A DNA stretch of 41,886 bases from Alphaproteobacteria bacterium (GTDB lineage Bacteria > Pseudomonadota > Alphaproteobacteria > Rs-D84), in contig JAFGMU010000013.1 of NCBI GenBank assembly GCA_016927395.1, forward strand, positions 1 to 41,886, written 5' to 3'. The notes beneath the pieces were generated by a model. That model was given only the letters and a program-made list of their open reading frames with translations, was not told the origin of the DNA and did not search any database. Numbering within the stretch: the stretch's first letter is position 1; each line of letters starts with the position of its first letter. Both the position numbers and the translations under genes were made by a program. Below are positions 20,101-28,836 of this stretch, in pieces.

Positions 20101-20587
20101 ACGCGGCGATCGTATGCCTGTTCAAATTGCTGTAAATGTGAATTCTTATTCGCGACGCAGAACAAAAACCGGCAAAGATATGATAACAATCAACGCATCC
20201 GACAGCTTTGGTAATATTGATGCAGTTGCTTTTGGTGACAGTGCGGCTGAATTTGCACAAATATTATCAGCTGAAAATGTTGTTTTAATTTCTGGTAAAG
20301 TAAGTAATCGCGATGATCGTGTTTCAATTTTTGTTGATTCAATTATTCCTTTGAGTGCCTGGGTGGCCAAGGTTGCAAAAAAAATCACATTAGATATAAA
20401 AAACCAATCCGTTTTAGCTGATGTGAAAAAAATATTAGATTCTATGCCGCGCGGAAATACAAAAGTTATATTGAATCTTTATACAGGTGATAAAGTAGCA
20501 ACAATTGCTTTGCCACGTACAGTTGAACTGTCTTCAAACACAGCAACCGATTTGGCAGGATTTGGTATTAAGGTTGGAATTGAATAA
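17180..20587 (+). CDS. dnaE: DNA polymerase III alpha subunit
   Basis: PHP domain N-terminus, [36 protein letters not shown], YNFNKSHAxAY-like [28 protein letters not shown], OB fold. Confidence 0.97.
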   Translation: [1135 protein letters not shown]

Positions 20588-21427
20588 ATGAAACATATTC
20601 CGGTTCTTTTAGATAGGGTTTTAGAAACACTTGGCGATATAAAAGGTCGTATGGTCGTTGATTGCACTTTTGGTGCTGGCGGTTATACCAATGCTTTTTT
20701 GAATACGGGTGCAAATGTTATTGCTTTTGACCGTGATAAAACTGTTGTTACAACCGCAGAAAAAATAAAAACCCAATATGGCGACAGGTTTGAATTTATA
20801 AACAAGCCTTTTTCAAAAATTTCAGAACTGGAAACCCAGGTTGATGCGGTTATTTTCGATTTGGGAATTTCATCAATGCAAATTGATAATGGCGATCGGG
20901 GTTTTTCTTTTCGTTTTGATGGGCCATTGGATATGCGAATGGGTGTTGGTGATAATGCGGTTGATTTGATAAAAAAATCCACAGTTGATGAACTGACAAA
21001 AATATTGCGTGATTATGGTGATGTTAAAAAGGCTTTACCGATTGCACGTGCAATAAAAGAAACAATGCCAGAAACAACGTTTGGTTTGCGTGATTTAATT
21101 TTTGACCCACGTGATATTGCACCCGTGTTTCAAGCACTGCGAATTGCGGTAAATGATGAGCTGGGCGAAGTTAGTCGTGCATTGGAATCTGTTACAAAAA
21201 TATTAAAATCTGGTGGAATATGTGTATGTGTTACTTTTCATTCATTGGAAGACAGGTTGGTTAAAAATACATTCCGTGAATGGACCACGCCAGTTGGCGA
21301 CCCCAGAATGCCGATTGTTCAAAAGCCAGAATTTGAATTATTAAAAACATTTACACCATCGGATGAAGACTTGGGATTCAATCCACGTGCCAGATCTGCA
21401 CACTTACGTGCTGTCAAAAAGTTATAA
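20588..21427 (+). CDS. rsmH: 16S rRNA (cytosine1402-N4)-methyltransferase RsmH
   Basis: HIPVLLDRVLETL, DCTFGAGGYTNAFL, VIFDLGISSMQIDNGDRGFSFRFDGPLDMRM, FHSLEDRLVKN. Confidence 0.97.
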   Translation: MKHIPVLLDRVLETLGDIKGRMVVDCTFGAGGYTNAFLNTGANVIAFDRDKTVVTTAEKIKTQYGDRFEFINKPFSKISELETQVDAVIFDLGISSMQIDNGDRGFSFRFDGPLDMRMGVGDNAVDLIKKSTVDELTKILRDYGDVKKALPIARAIKETMPETTFGLRDLIFDPRDIAPVFQALRIAVNDELGEVSRALESVTKILKSGGICVCVTFHSLEDRLVKNTFREWTTPVGDPRMPIVQKPEFELLKTFTPSDEDLGFNPRARSAHLRAVKKL

Positions 21428-21493
21428 AAATCATATTGACCAAATGTACCAATTTTGGCTAATATCAAAAAAGAAAAGAAAGGAAGGTTTATA

Positions 21494-22009
21494 ATGAATA
21501 GATTTACGAAAACATTGTTGTCTTGTTTGGGAATATTTATTGTCTTGATTCCATCAGCCCATGCGGTTTGTCCTGTTTGTACAGTTGCAGTTGGTGCTGG
21601 ACTGGAAGGTGCACGTTTACTGGGTGTTGATGATGTAATTACTGGAATTTGGGCCGGTGGTTTGACATTATCATTATTCTTTTGGACGGCCGGATGGTTG
21701 AAAAACCGTGGTGTTAACAATGCATTTTGGCAGGTAATTGTTCCCTTTATTTCTTACTATGTTTTATTAGGGATGGTTTATCTGATGCCTGGAATTACTT
21801 TTGGTGCAAATAAATTATGGGGAATGGATAAATTTATGTTGGGAATAATCGTTGGAACGATTGCATTTTATTTGGGCGCACGTTGGTATGTTAAAATAAA
21901 GCGTGATAATGGTGGGCACGCAAAGTTTGCTTTTCAAAAAGTTGTTGTTCCAACTTCGTTTTTGTTAGCTGCAACTGCTGTATTTTCAGCAATACTTTAT
22001 TTGAAATAA
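21494..22009 (+). CDS. Multi-pass membrane protein with N-terminal CPVC motif
   Basis: RBS AAGGAAGG before ATG 21494; signal/TM then AVCPVCTVAVGAGLEGARLLGVDDVITGIWAGGL and several hydrophobic helices. Confidence 0.8.
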   Translation: MNRFTKTLLSCLGIFIVLIPSAHAVCPVCTVAVGAGLEGARLLGVDDVITGIWAGGLTLSLFFWTAGWLKNRGVNNAFWQVIVPFISYYVLLGMVYLMPGITFGANKLWGMDKFMLGIIVGTIAFYLGARWYVKIKRDNGGHAKFAFQKVVVPTSFLLAATAVFSAILYLK

Positions 22010-22031
22010 ATATATATAAGGGGAAATTGAA

Positions 22032-22631
22032 ATGGTAAAAAAATTAACATTGGATGAAATGATTGAAAAAGTTGATGCTGCAAAGAAAGCAAACCCGTTG
22101 GATTTATCATCTGACCAGGATTTATCAATTGCTTTGATGAATTTGATTTCGCTGGAAGAACATTTCTTTTTCAGTGGTGCAAAAACCGGCAAAACTGGTT
22201 TTTATGATTTAATTAATACTGTCCGCGATATGCGCAAAGAATTGATGGAAAGAATTGTAAAAAAATCCACAGCAGAAAATGGCGAAGTTTGGTGTATTTC
22301 AAAACATTTATTAGCTGCAAGTATGCGTGTAATGGAAGTTGGAACCAAGGCAAATGCTGCTGGTAAAAAAGAAGATGCACATAATCTGTTCAGCAAAGCG
22401 TATGATTTGTATTCATTGTTTTGGGGATTGAATATGGATTTGATAGATTTGAATGGTGTTAAGAAAGTTGCATCAGAAACTTATGATGAAGCTGTGTCAA
22501 AAGTTTTTCATGATAAAAAAGATGCGATTGTTGTTGAAAACAAAGCCTGCTCTGTCGAAACTGAACATAAATCCACAGTGAAACGTTTGGGTGACTGGGT
22601 TAAAAGCATGGTTAACTGCTGTATAGAATAA
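22032..22631 (+). CDS. Hypothetical soluble, largely helical protein
   Basis: 199 aa ORF with RBS AAGGGGAA; co-directional with the preceding membrane protein. Confidence 0.75.
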   Translation: MVKKLTLDEMIEKVDAAKKANPLDLSSDQDLSIALMNLISLEEHFFFSGAKTGKTGFYDLINTVRDMRKELMERIVKKSTAENGEVWCISKHLLAASMRVMEVGTKANAAGKKEDAHNLFSKAYDLYSLFWGLNMDLIDLNGVKKVASETYDEAVSKVFHDKKDAIVVENKACSVETEHKSTVKRLGDWVKSMVNCCIE

Positions 22632-22688
22632 TTTCGTGTTGATTGATTATGCCAAAAAATGGTAAAATACTGCTGGAAGAGTAGAATT

Positions 22689-24971
22689 TTGAATAAAAAG
22701 TTATTATTTTTTTTGAAAAGTTTTTCAGTTTTTCTGATTTTTACCAGTTTTTATGGTGTTACATTTGCTGCATCTGCACCTAATCCACGTTCTGGGAACG
22801 TGGTTTCTTCAAATATTTCCAGGGGGGAAAATGCAGTTGTAAAAGATGTAAGTCGGACTGCAATCCGTCGCTCGGCTGTATCCAGGGGTGTTTCAGAACA
22901 AACAAATGGCAATGTTACGAATCGTAGTGCTGCCAGACAGACTGTATATGTAAATAACAGACCAGAAGTATCTGTATCCAGATCTGCAACTGTACGTTCC
23001 GTACAAAATACTTCGTCTGCGCGTTCTGCAAGTATTCAACCAGGTTCTGTATCCAGGGCGGCTTCTTCGCGTGCAACAGCTGTTTTTGATGATGTATCAA
23101 AAATTGGTGGTGGTTATGCAACATGTCGTGAAGCATATAACACATGTATGGACCAGTTTTGTGCAAAGTCCAGTGATACTTATCGTCGTTGTTATTGCAG
23201 CTCTAAGATAGCTGAATTTCGTAATACTGAATCTGCATTGGATCAAGCAAAAACTTTGCTTATGCAGTTTCAAGATAATAATTTAAACGCGATTGATAAA
23301 ACAGCATCAGAAGTTACGGCAATGTATTCTGCAACAATTGGCGAGCAAGCAATTAAAAACGACCCAAGTGCTGCTGCAAACATGTTGTCACAAATTGGTG
23401 ACTTATTGTCTGGTAAAACCAAGGCAAATTCAACAACCAAATCGTTATCCAGCTTATCTTTGGATTTTTCATCTGATTTGGGTGATATTTGGGGTGAAAA
23501 TTCTTCTTCTGGTTCTTCTTTTGGTTTTGGCACAAATCAAGATTTGGCAAGCCTGGAAGGAAGTTCTTTGTTTTCTGCTGCCAGCAAACAGTGTTTGCAA
23601 CTTATAAAAGATTCTTGTGAAAATAATGCTGTTCTGACAATGGCTCAAAGTTCTTATAATATTTTGATAACCCAGGATTGTAATACTTATCAGAAAAAGT
23701 TGGATACGCAAAAACAGGCAGTTGAAACAACTGTCCGTGATGCAGAAAAGATTTTGCGTGAAGCAAGACTAGAAGAATATCGTTCACATAATTCAGCAGA
23801 TGTAAATGCATGTATAACCAATGTAAAAGCTTCAATTACTGGTGATATGGCATGCGGTGCAAATTATAAAAAATGTTTGGATTACACAGGCAGTTATATT
23901 GATGTTAACACTGGTGAACCAATTTATTCGCCACAATTATTCAAATTAACAGGTATAATAAATTTGAACTCGACGGGTGATGTTGTTTCGTCAAATCCAA
24001 GATTCAGCAAATTTTTGGACGACAAAAAAATATTCGCAGAAAAGGCTTTGGATTCATGTCGTGACAAAGCAACAACTGTTTGGAATGAATTTAAACGCAG
24101 TGCAATAATAGAAATTGCACAGGCCCAAGATTCAAAAATAGAAGAAGTAAAAGATAGTTGCGTCAGCACAATGAAAGAATGTTATGATACCCAGTCTGGT
24201 GCATTGGCAAGTTTTGATAATACAACTGCACAAGCATCGGGTGCATTGAATGCTTATGCTGCGCGTCAGATGTGTGCGGACAAAGTTGCTGCATGTGCTG
24301 CTTTGTATGCTACTTCGGCTGAACAGGCAGTATGTAATTTTGACAAAGATGGTCGTTTAACAAATGCAAGTCAGTGCGGAATGGCTGCCCTGTTGACATT
24401 CGTTCAAACTGTGGATAATGTAAAGGTTGCCGAAGGATGCGAAACAGCACTTACTAATTACTTAAAAGATGTTTGTACACCAAATGCTGGTGACCAAGGA
24501 TATCCATATAACTGTCGTTCAAAAACAAGTAATGAAATAAAAGATATGCTGTATGCCCGTGCAAATATTTACTGTATAGATCCAACAACCAAGAAACTTG
24601 ATGAAACTTTAATTGGTGAATCAATTACAAATTTAGTAAATGATGTTTCCGAGCAAATTGAATATCAATTAGTGGATGTTTGTGAAAGTTTGGATGGTTT
24701 CTGGCAAGATGCAAATAATACAATTGGTACATCATTAAAAGCATTTTACGGTAATGTTTATGGTGGTAATGAAAATGTTGGTAATTGGGGACGTTGTGTT
24801 CAAAATGATGTGATGGTTCGTTGTTTGGCTAATAATACAGATACTGCAATTGTTGCAACATATGACAAGGCAAAAGACGAATGTACGTTTACTGATGATT
24901 GGTATGAAAACCAATGCGGATTATTGGGTAACGGGTATTATGAAAACGGTATTTGTTATGTGGGAAAATAA
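22689..24971 (+). CDS. Large secreted Cys-containing hypothetical protein
   Basis: Probable TTG start at 22689 (RBS GGAAGAGTAG) giving signal peptide MNKKLLFFLKSFSVFLIFTSFYGVTFAASA; ATG at 22659 is an alternative. Cys cluster CREAYNTCMDQFCAKSSDTYRRCYC. Confidence 0.8.
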   Translation: MNKKLLFFLKSFSVFLIFTSFYGVTFAASAPNPRSGNVVSSNISRGENAVVKDVSRTAIRRSAVSRGVSEQTNGNVTNRSAARQTVYVNNRPEVSVSRSATVRSVQNTSSARSASIQPGSVSRAASSRATAVFDDVSKIGGGYATCREAYNTCMDQFCAKSSDTYRRCYCSSKIAEFRNTESALDQAKTLLMQFQDNNLNAIDKTASEVTAMYSATIGEQAIKNDPSAAANMLSQIGDLLSGKTKANSTTKSLSSLSLDFSSDLGDIWGENSSSGSSFGFGTNQDLASLEGSSLFSAASKQCLQLIKDSCENNAVLTMAQSSYNILITQDCNTYQKKLDTQKQAVETTVRDAEKILREARLEEYRSHNSADVNACITNVKASITGDMACGANYKKCLDYTGSYIDVNTGEPIYSPQLFKLTGIINLNSTGDVVSSNPRFSKFLDDKKIFAEKALDSCRDKATTVWNEFKRSAIIEIAQAQDSKIEEVKDSCVSTMKECYDTQSGALASFDNTTAQASGALNAYAARQMCADKVAACAALYATSAEQAVCNFDKDGRLTNASQCGMAALLTFVQTVDNVKVAEGCETALTNYLKDVCTPNAGDQGYPYNCRSKTSNEIKDMLYARANIYCIDPTTKKLDETLIGESITNLVNDVSEQIEYQLVDVCESLDGFWQDANNTIGTSLKAFYGNVYGGNENVGNWGRCVQNDVMVRCLANNTDTAIVATYDKAKDECTFTDDWYENQCGLLGNGYYENGICYVGK

Positions 24972-24987
24972 ATAAAGACGGATAATA

Positions 24988-26295
24988 ATGAAACTTAGGT
25001 CAATTATATTTTCTTTGATGATTTTTACACTAGCTGTTCCCGCTAATGCTATTAATGTGGCTTCGGGTGCACGCAGTTGGTGGGGATATAATGGCGGAAA
25101 AGATTCATCTGGTTCTGCTGGGGATTTTATGATTGCGGGTGCACTGGGTATGGCTGGTATGCATGGAACATACGATGATGAATGGGCAGTTGTTGGTATG
25201 GTTGCCCAGAAAATTGTGGAACATGGTGGATATTTCTGTCCATATCAAATCCAATGTGCAAATAAAAACAAAAAGCGTGCCAGTTGGACCATGTATTATT
25301 ATCCAACAGGATATGCATCTGTTGGTTGTTCTTGGATTTGTGAACCAGGATATGGTGGTGAAAATTGTCTTTCTAAAACCAGTTACGCCAGCTGTGATAC
25401 AAAAATTTATGGAACCAACAAAGGTCAAAAATTCGGTGGACTTTCTTTAAAAACATCTGGTGGCAATTCAAATCAAAAAGAATCAGAAGTTTCGGGTTTT
25501 AATCAATGGGGGACTGATCCAGAATCAGATGTTGTTCTTGGTATTGTAAGGTTTATGAATCATGGTGTTGTTGCTGGGCCTGTTAAAATAACCTGTGACA
25601 GGAATGGTTATAAAGATGCAAAATCATTTGTTAAAAGTGTGGACGCAGCTGTTGGAAATCAAAAGTTATTATGTGCAAACGGCTATACGGCTAATTCATC
25701 AGGTACGGATTGTGAACCAATCAGTGCGGACGCTTGTGCGACCCAGAATTTAAAATTCTGTGATAACTTTCCACGCGGCAATTATGACAGCAGTTTGCAT
25801 ACAATACAAGAATCAACAGGATGTGCAAAATATTTTTGTTCGGATAGTACCAAAGCATTTCCAAAAGTTGGGGATTTTTCATGTTCTGATTGCAGTGCCA
25901 GCATAAAAGGTGGTGTCAGCAAAATAAACGGTGTTTGTGTAAAATGTCAAACCGGACAGTATTTTGATTCAAATACCAGCACTTGCCAATCTGCTGATGC
26001 ATATACTAAATCCGATTTGCAATATGGAAAAAATGTAACCAAAAATGATAAAACTGTTACAGATCGGTGTTGGACAATGGTAACACCAGATGATTATAGA
26101 AAATGTGTTACAAGGTCAAATTTTTCACCGGTTTTTGAAGAATTACCAGTTTATGATAATGAATTAACAGGAAATAGAACAGAGCCAAATATTCCAGTTG
26201 TTACTATTACAACACAAAACAAACCAATAAAACCAAAAGATTTACAACCTAATGATTATAAATTACAAGATGGTGAAAAATATATGATTCAATAA
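24988..26295 (+). CDS. Secreted Cys-rich hypothetical protein with EGF-like signature
   Basis: Signal peptide MKLRSIIFSLMIFTLAVPANA; CSWICEPGYGGENC; CSDCSASIKGGVSKINGVCVKCQTGQYFDSNTSTC. Confidence 0.82.
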   Translation: MKLRSIIFSLMIFTLAVPANAINVASGARSWWGYNGGKDSSGSAGDFMIAGALGMAGMHGTYDDEWAVVGMVAQKIVEHGGYFCPYQIQCANKNKKRASWTMYYYPTGYASVGCSWICEPGYGGENCLSKTSYASCDTKIYGTNKGQKFGGLSLKTSGGNSNQKESEVSGFNQWGTDPESDVVLGIVRFMNHGVVAGPVKITCDRNGYKDAKSFVKSVDAAVGNQKLLCANGYTANSSGTDCEPISADACATQNLKFCDNFPRGNYDSSLHTIQESTGCAKYFCSDSTKAFPKVGDFSCSDCSASIKGGVSKINGVCVKCQTGQYFDSNTSTCQSADAYTKSDLQYGKNVTKNDKTVTDRCWTMVTPDDYRKCVTRSNFSPVFEELPVYDNELTGNRTEPNIPVVTITTQNKPIKPKDLQPNDYKLQDGEKYMIQ

Positions 26296-26296
26296 A

Positions 26297-26323
26297 AAAA
26301 AACGCCCTTCAGGGCGTTTTTTA
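26297..26323. terminator. Rho-independent terminator
   Basis: AAAAAACGCCC-ttc-AGGGCGTTTTTT hairpin. Confidence 0.88.
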
Positions 26324-26734
26324 ATCATTTCCGTTTAGGCTTTTAAGCATTTTCATAACCATTTTTCTTTGGTCATCGTTTGGTAATTTCCAATATAAGT
26401 TAATCAACAGCAGAGATTCGTTTTTACCCAATGGGTCATTATTTTTTTGTTCTGACACCCTGGCGGAACGATTGGAACGCGTTTCTTCTGGCATATTACC
26501 GGGAAGGCCCGAAAAGAAAAATGAAACAGGTGTTTCCAGTGCTGAACTGACATCAAATAGCCGAGAAGCAGAGATTCGATTTTCTGCCGTCTCGTATTTC
26601 TGAATCTGTTGAAAAGTTACGCCACAAATCCTAGCCAGGTCTTTTTGAGAAAGTCCCATCATATTGCGGCGCAGCTGCATTCGTTGACCGATATGCTCGT
26701 CTATTGACGTAGGAATGAAACTCTTTCCGCTCAT
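26321..26734 (-). CDS. XRE-family HTH transcriptional regulator
   Basis: IGQRMQLRRNMMGLSQKDLARICGVTFQQIQKYETAENRISASRLFDVSSAL. Confidence 0.92.
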   Translation of the reverse strand: MSGKSFIPTSIDEHIGQRMQLRRNMMGLSQKDLARICGVTFQQIQKYETAENRISASRLFDVSSALETPVSFFFSGLPGNMPEETRSNRSARVSEQKNNDPLGKNESLLLINLYWKLPNDDQRKMVMKMLKSLNGND

Positions 26735-26756
26735 AATTTTTTCTCCCAGAATGAAT

Positions 26757-26791
26757 TATAGGATATGAAAAACGTCCTATACTATACAGGA
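26757..26791. promoter_or_regulatory. Candidate operator between the XRE regulator and gpmI
   Basis: TATAGGA (26757-26763), inverted TCCTATA (26775-26781) and TACAGGA (26785-26791). Confidence 0.45.
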
Positions 26792-26809
26792 TTTATACAA
26801 GTTTTCTTT

Positions 26810-26838
26810 TTGTTTTGCAATCAAAAAACTGTTATAAT
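26810..26838 (+). promoter_or_regulatory. Putative promoter for gpmI
   Basis: TTGTTT - 17 nt - TATAAT. Confidence 0.5.
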
Positions 26839-26874
26839 AACGTGTTAGGCATTAAAGTAAATATCGGAGATAAA

Positions 26875-28350
26875 ATGACAAAACCCTTGGTTTTATGTAT
26901 TCTGGATGGTGTTGGTATAAGTAAAGAAAAATTGCATAATGCGGTTGTAATGGCAAAAATGCCTTTTTTTAATGGATTATTTGAAAAATATCCTAATTCA
27001 ATATTGGATGCCAGTGGCCCAGCAGTTGGTTTACCTGATAATATTATGGGAAATTCCGAAGTTGGACATATAACAATTGGTTCAGGTAGAATAGTTAATC
27101 AATTTTTGCGCAGATTTCAAATTGAAAATTGGGATAAAAATAAATCTTTGCATAATTTTATTAACGATATTAATAAATCCGGCGGAATTGTACATCTGGT
27201 GGGAATGATGTCCGATGGACGTGTTCATTCCGACATAAACGATATTATTATAATAGCAAAAAAAATTTTAGAATCAGGTTTAAAAATTTGCATTCATTTT
27301 ATATCTGATGGTCGCGATACTTTGTCACAATCTGCAAAAAACTATATAAATTTGATAAAAAAAGATCTGGGTTCCGAAATCGAATCTGGTCAGGTGTTTT
27401 TTGGAACCTTGTCTGGTCGTTATTATGCGATGGACAGAAATCAAAATACGGAACGCACCGATTTGGCTTTTGATGCAATTGCAAATAATAAATCCCAATA
27501 TCATGCAGATTCGATTGATGATGCATTGCAGATGGCGTATGATCGTGGCGAGATGGATGAATTTATTAAACCAACTGTAATTTCAGGCGATGTTTCAATC
27601 ACAGAAAAAGACGGTGTTTTATTTGGTAATTATCGCAGTGATCGTGCCAGACAGATTTTACGTGAATTATTAAAAACCGGTGCGCACATGTTATGTTTTT
27701 CACAATATGGCGAAGGTTTAGATGAATTATGCCCTGCACTGTTAACTGATATTCAGATAAAAGATACTTTGGGTCAAATATTGGCCGAAAATGGTAAAAG
27801 CCAATTGCGTATAGCGGAAACAGAAAAATACAATCATGTAACATATTTTTTTGATGCAGAAAAAAATATTGATTTTGATAATGAAGAAAAAGTTTTAATT
27901 CCATCACCAAACGTTTCGACTTTTGATTTAAAACCGGAAATGTCAGCACCAGAAATAACCAGTGAACTGTTACCCAGATTACCGAATTTTGATGTTGTTA
28001 TTTTGAATTACGCAAATGGTGATATGGTTGGTCATACCGGAATAGAAACTGCTGCGATATCTGCAATGGAATGTTTAGATAAACAGTTATCTGAATTGGT
28101 GCCTGCGGTTTTGAAGCTTGGTGGTACAATTTTAATAACAGCTGATCATGGTAATGCCGAAAAAATGTGGGATGATTCAGATAATGTTCCATGGACAGCG
28201 CATACTACAAATCCGGTTCCATTTATTGTTGTATCTAATGAAAAACATAATGTTCGTGATGGCGGACTATCGGACATTGCACCAACAATGTTAAAATTAT
28301 TAAATCTGTCTCAGCCGTCTGATATGACAGGACATAGTTTAATTGATTAA
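26875..28350 (+). CDS. gpmI: 2,3-bisphosphoglycerate-independent phosphoglycerate mutase
   Basis: LCILDGVGI, ASGPAVGLPDNIMGNSEVGHITIGSGR, FISDGRDTL, NYANGDMVGHTG, ITADHGNAEKMWD; start at 26875 after GGAGA. Confidence 0.97.
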   Translation: MTKPLVLCILDGVGISKEKLHNAVVMAKMPFFNGLFEKYPNSILDASGPAVGLPDNIMGNSEVGHITIGSGRIVNQFLRRFQIENWDKNKSLHNFINDINKSGGIVHLVGMMSDGRVHSDINDIIIIAKKILESGLKICIHFISDGRDTLSQSAKNYINLIKKDLGSEIESGQVFFGTLSGRYYAMDRNQNTERTDLAFDAIANNKSQYHADSIDDALQMAYDRGEMDEFIKPTVISGDVSITEKDGVLFGNYRSDRARQILRELLKTGAHMLCFSQYGEGLDELCPALLTDIQIKDTLGQILAENGKSQLRIAETEKYNHVTYFFDAEKNIDFDNEEKVLIPSPNVSTFDLKPEMSAPEITSELLPRLPNFDVVILNYANGDMVGHTGIETAAISAMECLDKQLSELVPAVLKLGGTILITADHGNAEKMWDDSDNVPWTAHTTNPVPFIVVSNEKHNVRDGGLSDIAPTMLKLLNLSQPSDMTGHSLID

Positions 28351-28383
28351 AAAATCCCGATTTTTATCGGGATTAATTTTTTC
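28351..28383. terminator. Bidirectional terminator between convergent gpmI and tadA
   Basis: AATCCCGAT-ttt-ATCGGGATT flanked by A- and T-tracts. Confidence 0.85.
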
Positions 28384-28819
28384 TTTTATTTTTGAAAAAC
28401 TCGCGCAGCATTGTTGCGGATTGTTCGGCATATTCTGAAAACTGCTCTACGCCTGGTTTCCAAAGATGTTTATCAGTCTCAAATATTTTTGAATTATGAA
28501 AAATTCCACCACCTTTTTCATCCATAGCTGCAAAATATATTTTTTTGATTCGTGCGTATGAAATAGCAGTCGCACACATTGCACATGGTTCCAATGTCAC
28601 ATAAATTTCACAGTTATCTAAAAATTTTGCGTCCAGTTTTTTACAGGCTTTGTTAATTGCATCCATTTCTGCGTGCAGTGTTGGGTTTTTATTTAATTGA
28701 ACTTTGTTTCGACCACGCGCAATTATTTTTCCATCACAAACAATAACGGCACCGATTGGTACATCATCATGTTGGGATGCACGTTTTGCACAAATAAAAG
28801 CTTGTTTCATAAAATCCAT
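28373..28819 (-). CDS. tadA: tRNA-specific adenosine deaminase-like protein
   Basis: Deaminase motifs HAEMDAI and LEPCAMCATAISYARIKKIYFAA; DDVPIGAVIV. Confidence 0.93.
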   Translation of the reverse strand: MDFMKQAFICAKRASQHDDVPIGAVIVCDGKIIARGRNKVQLNKNPTLHAEMDAINKACKKLDAKFLDNCEIYVTLEPCAMCATAISYARIKKIYFAAMDEKGGGIFHNSKIFETDKHLWKPGVEQFSEYAEQSATMLREFFKNKRKN

Positions 28820-28836
28820 AGTTTATACTTTAACTC

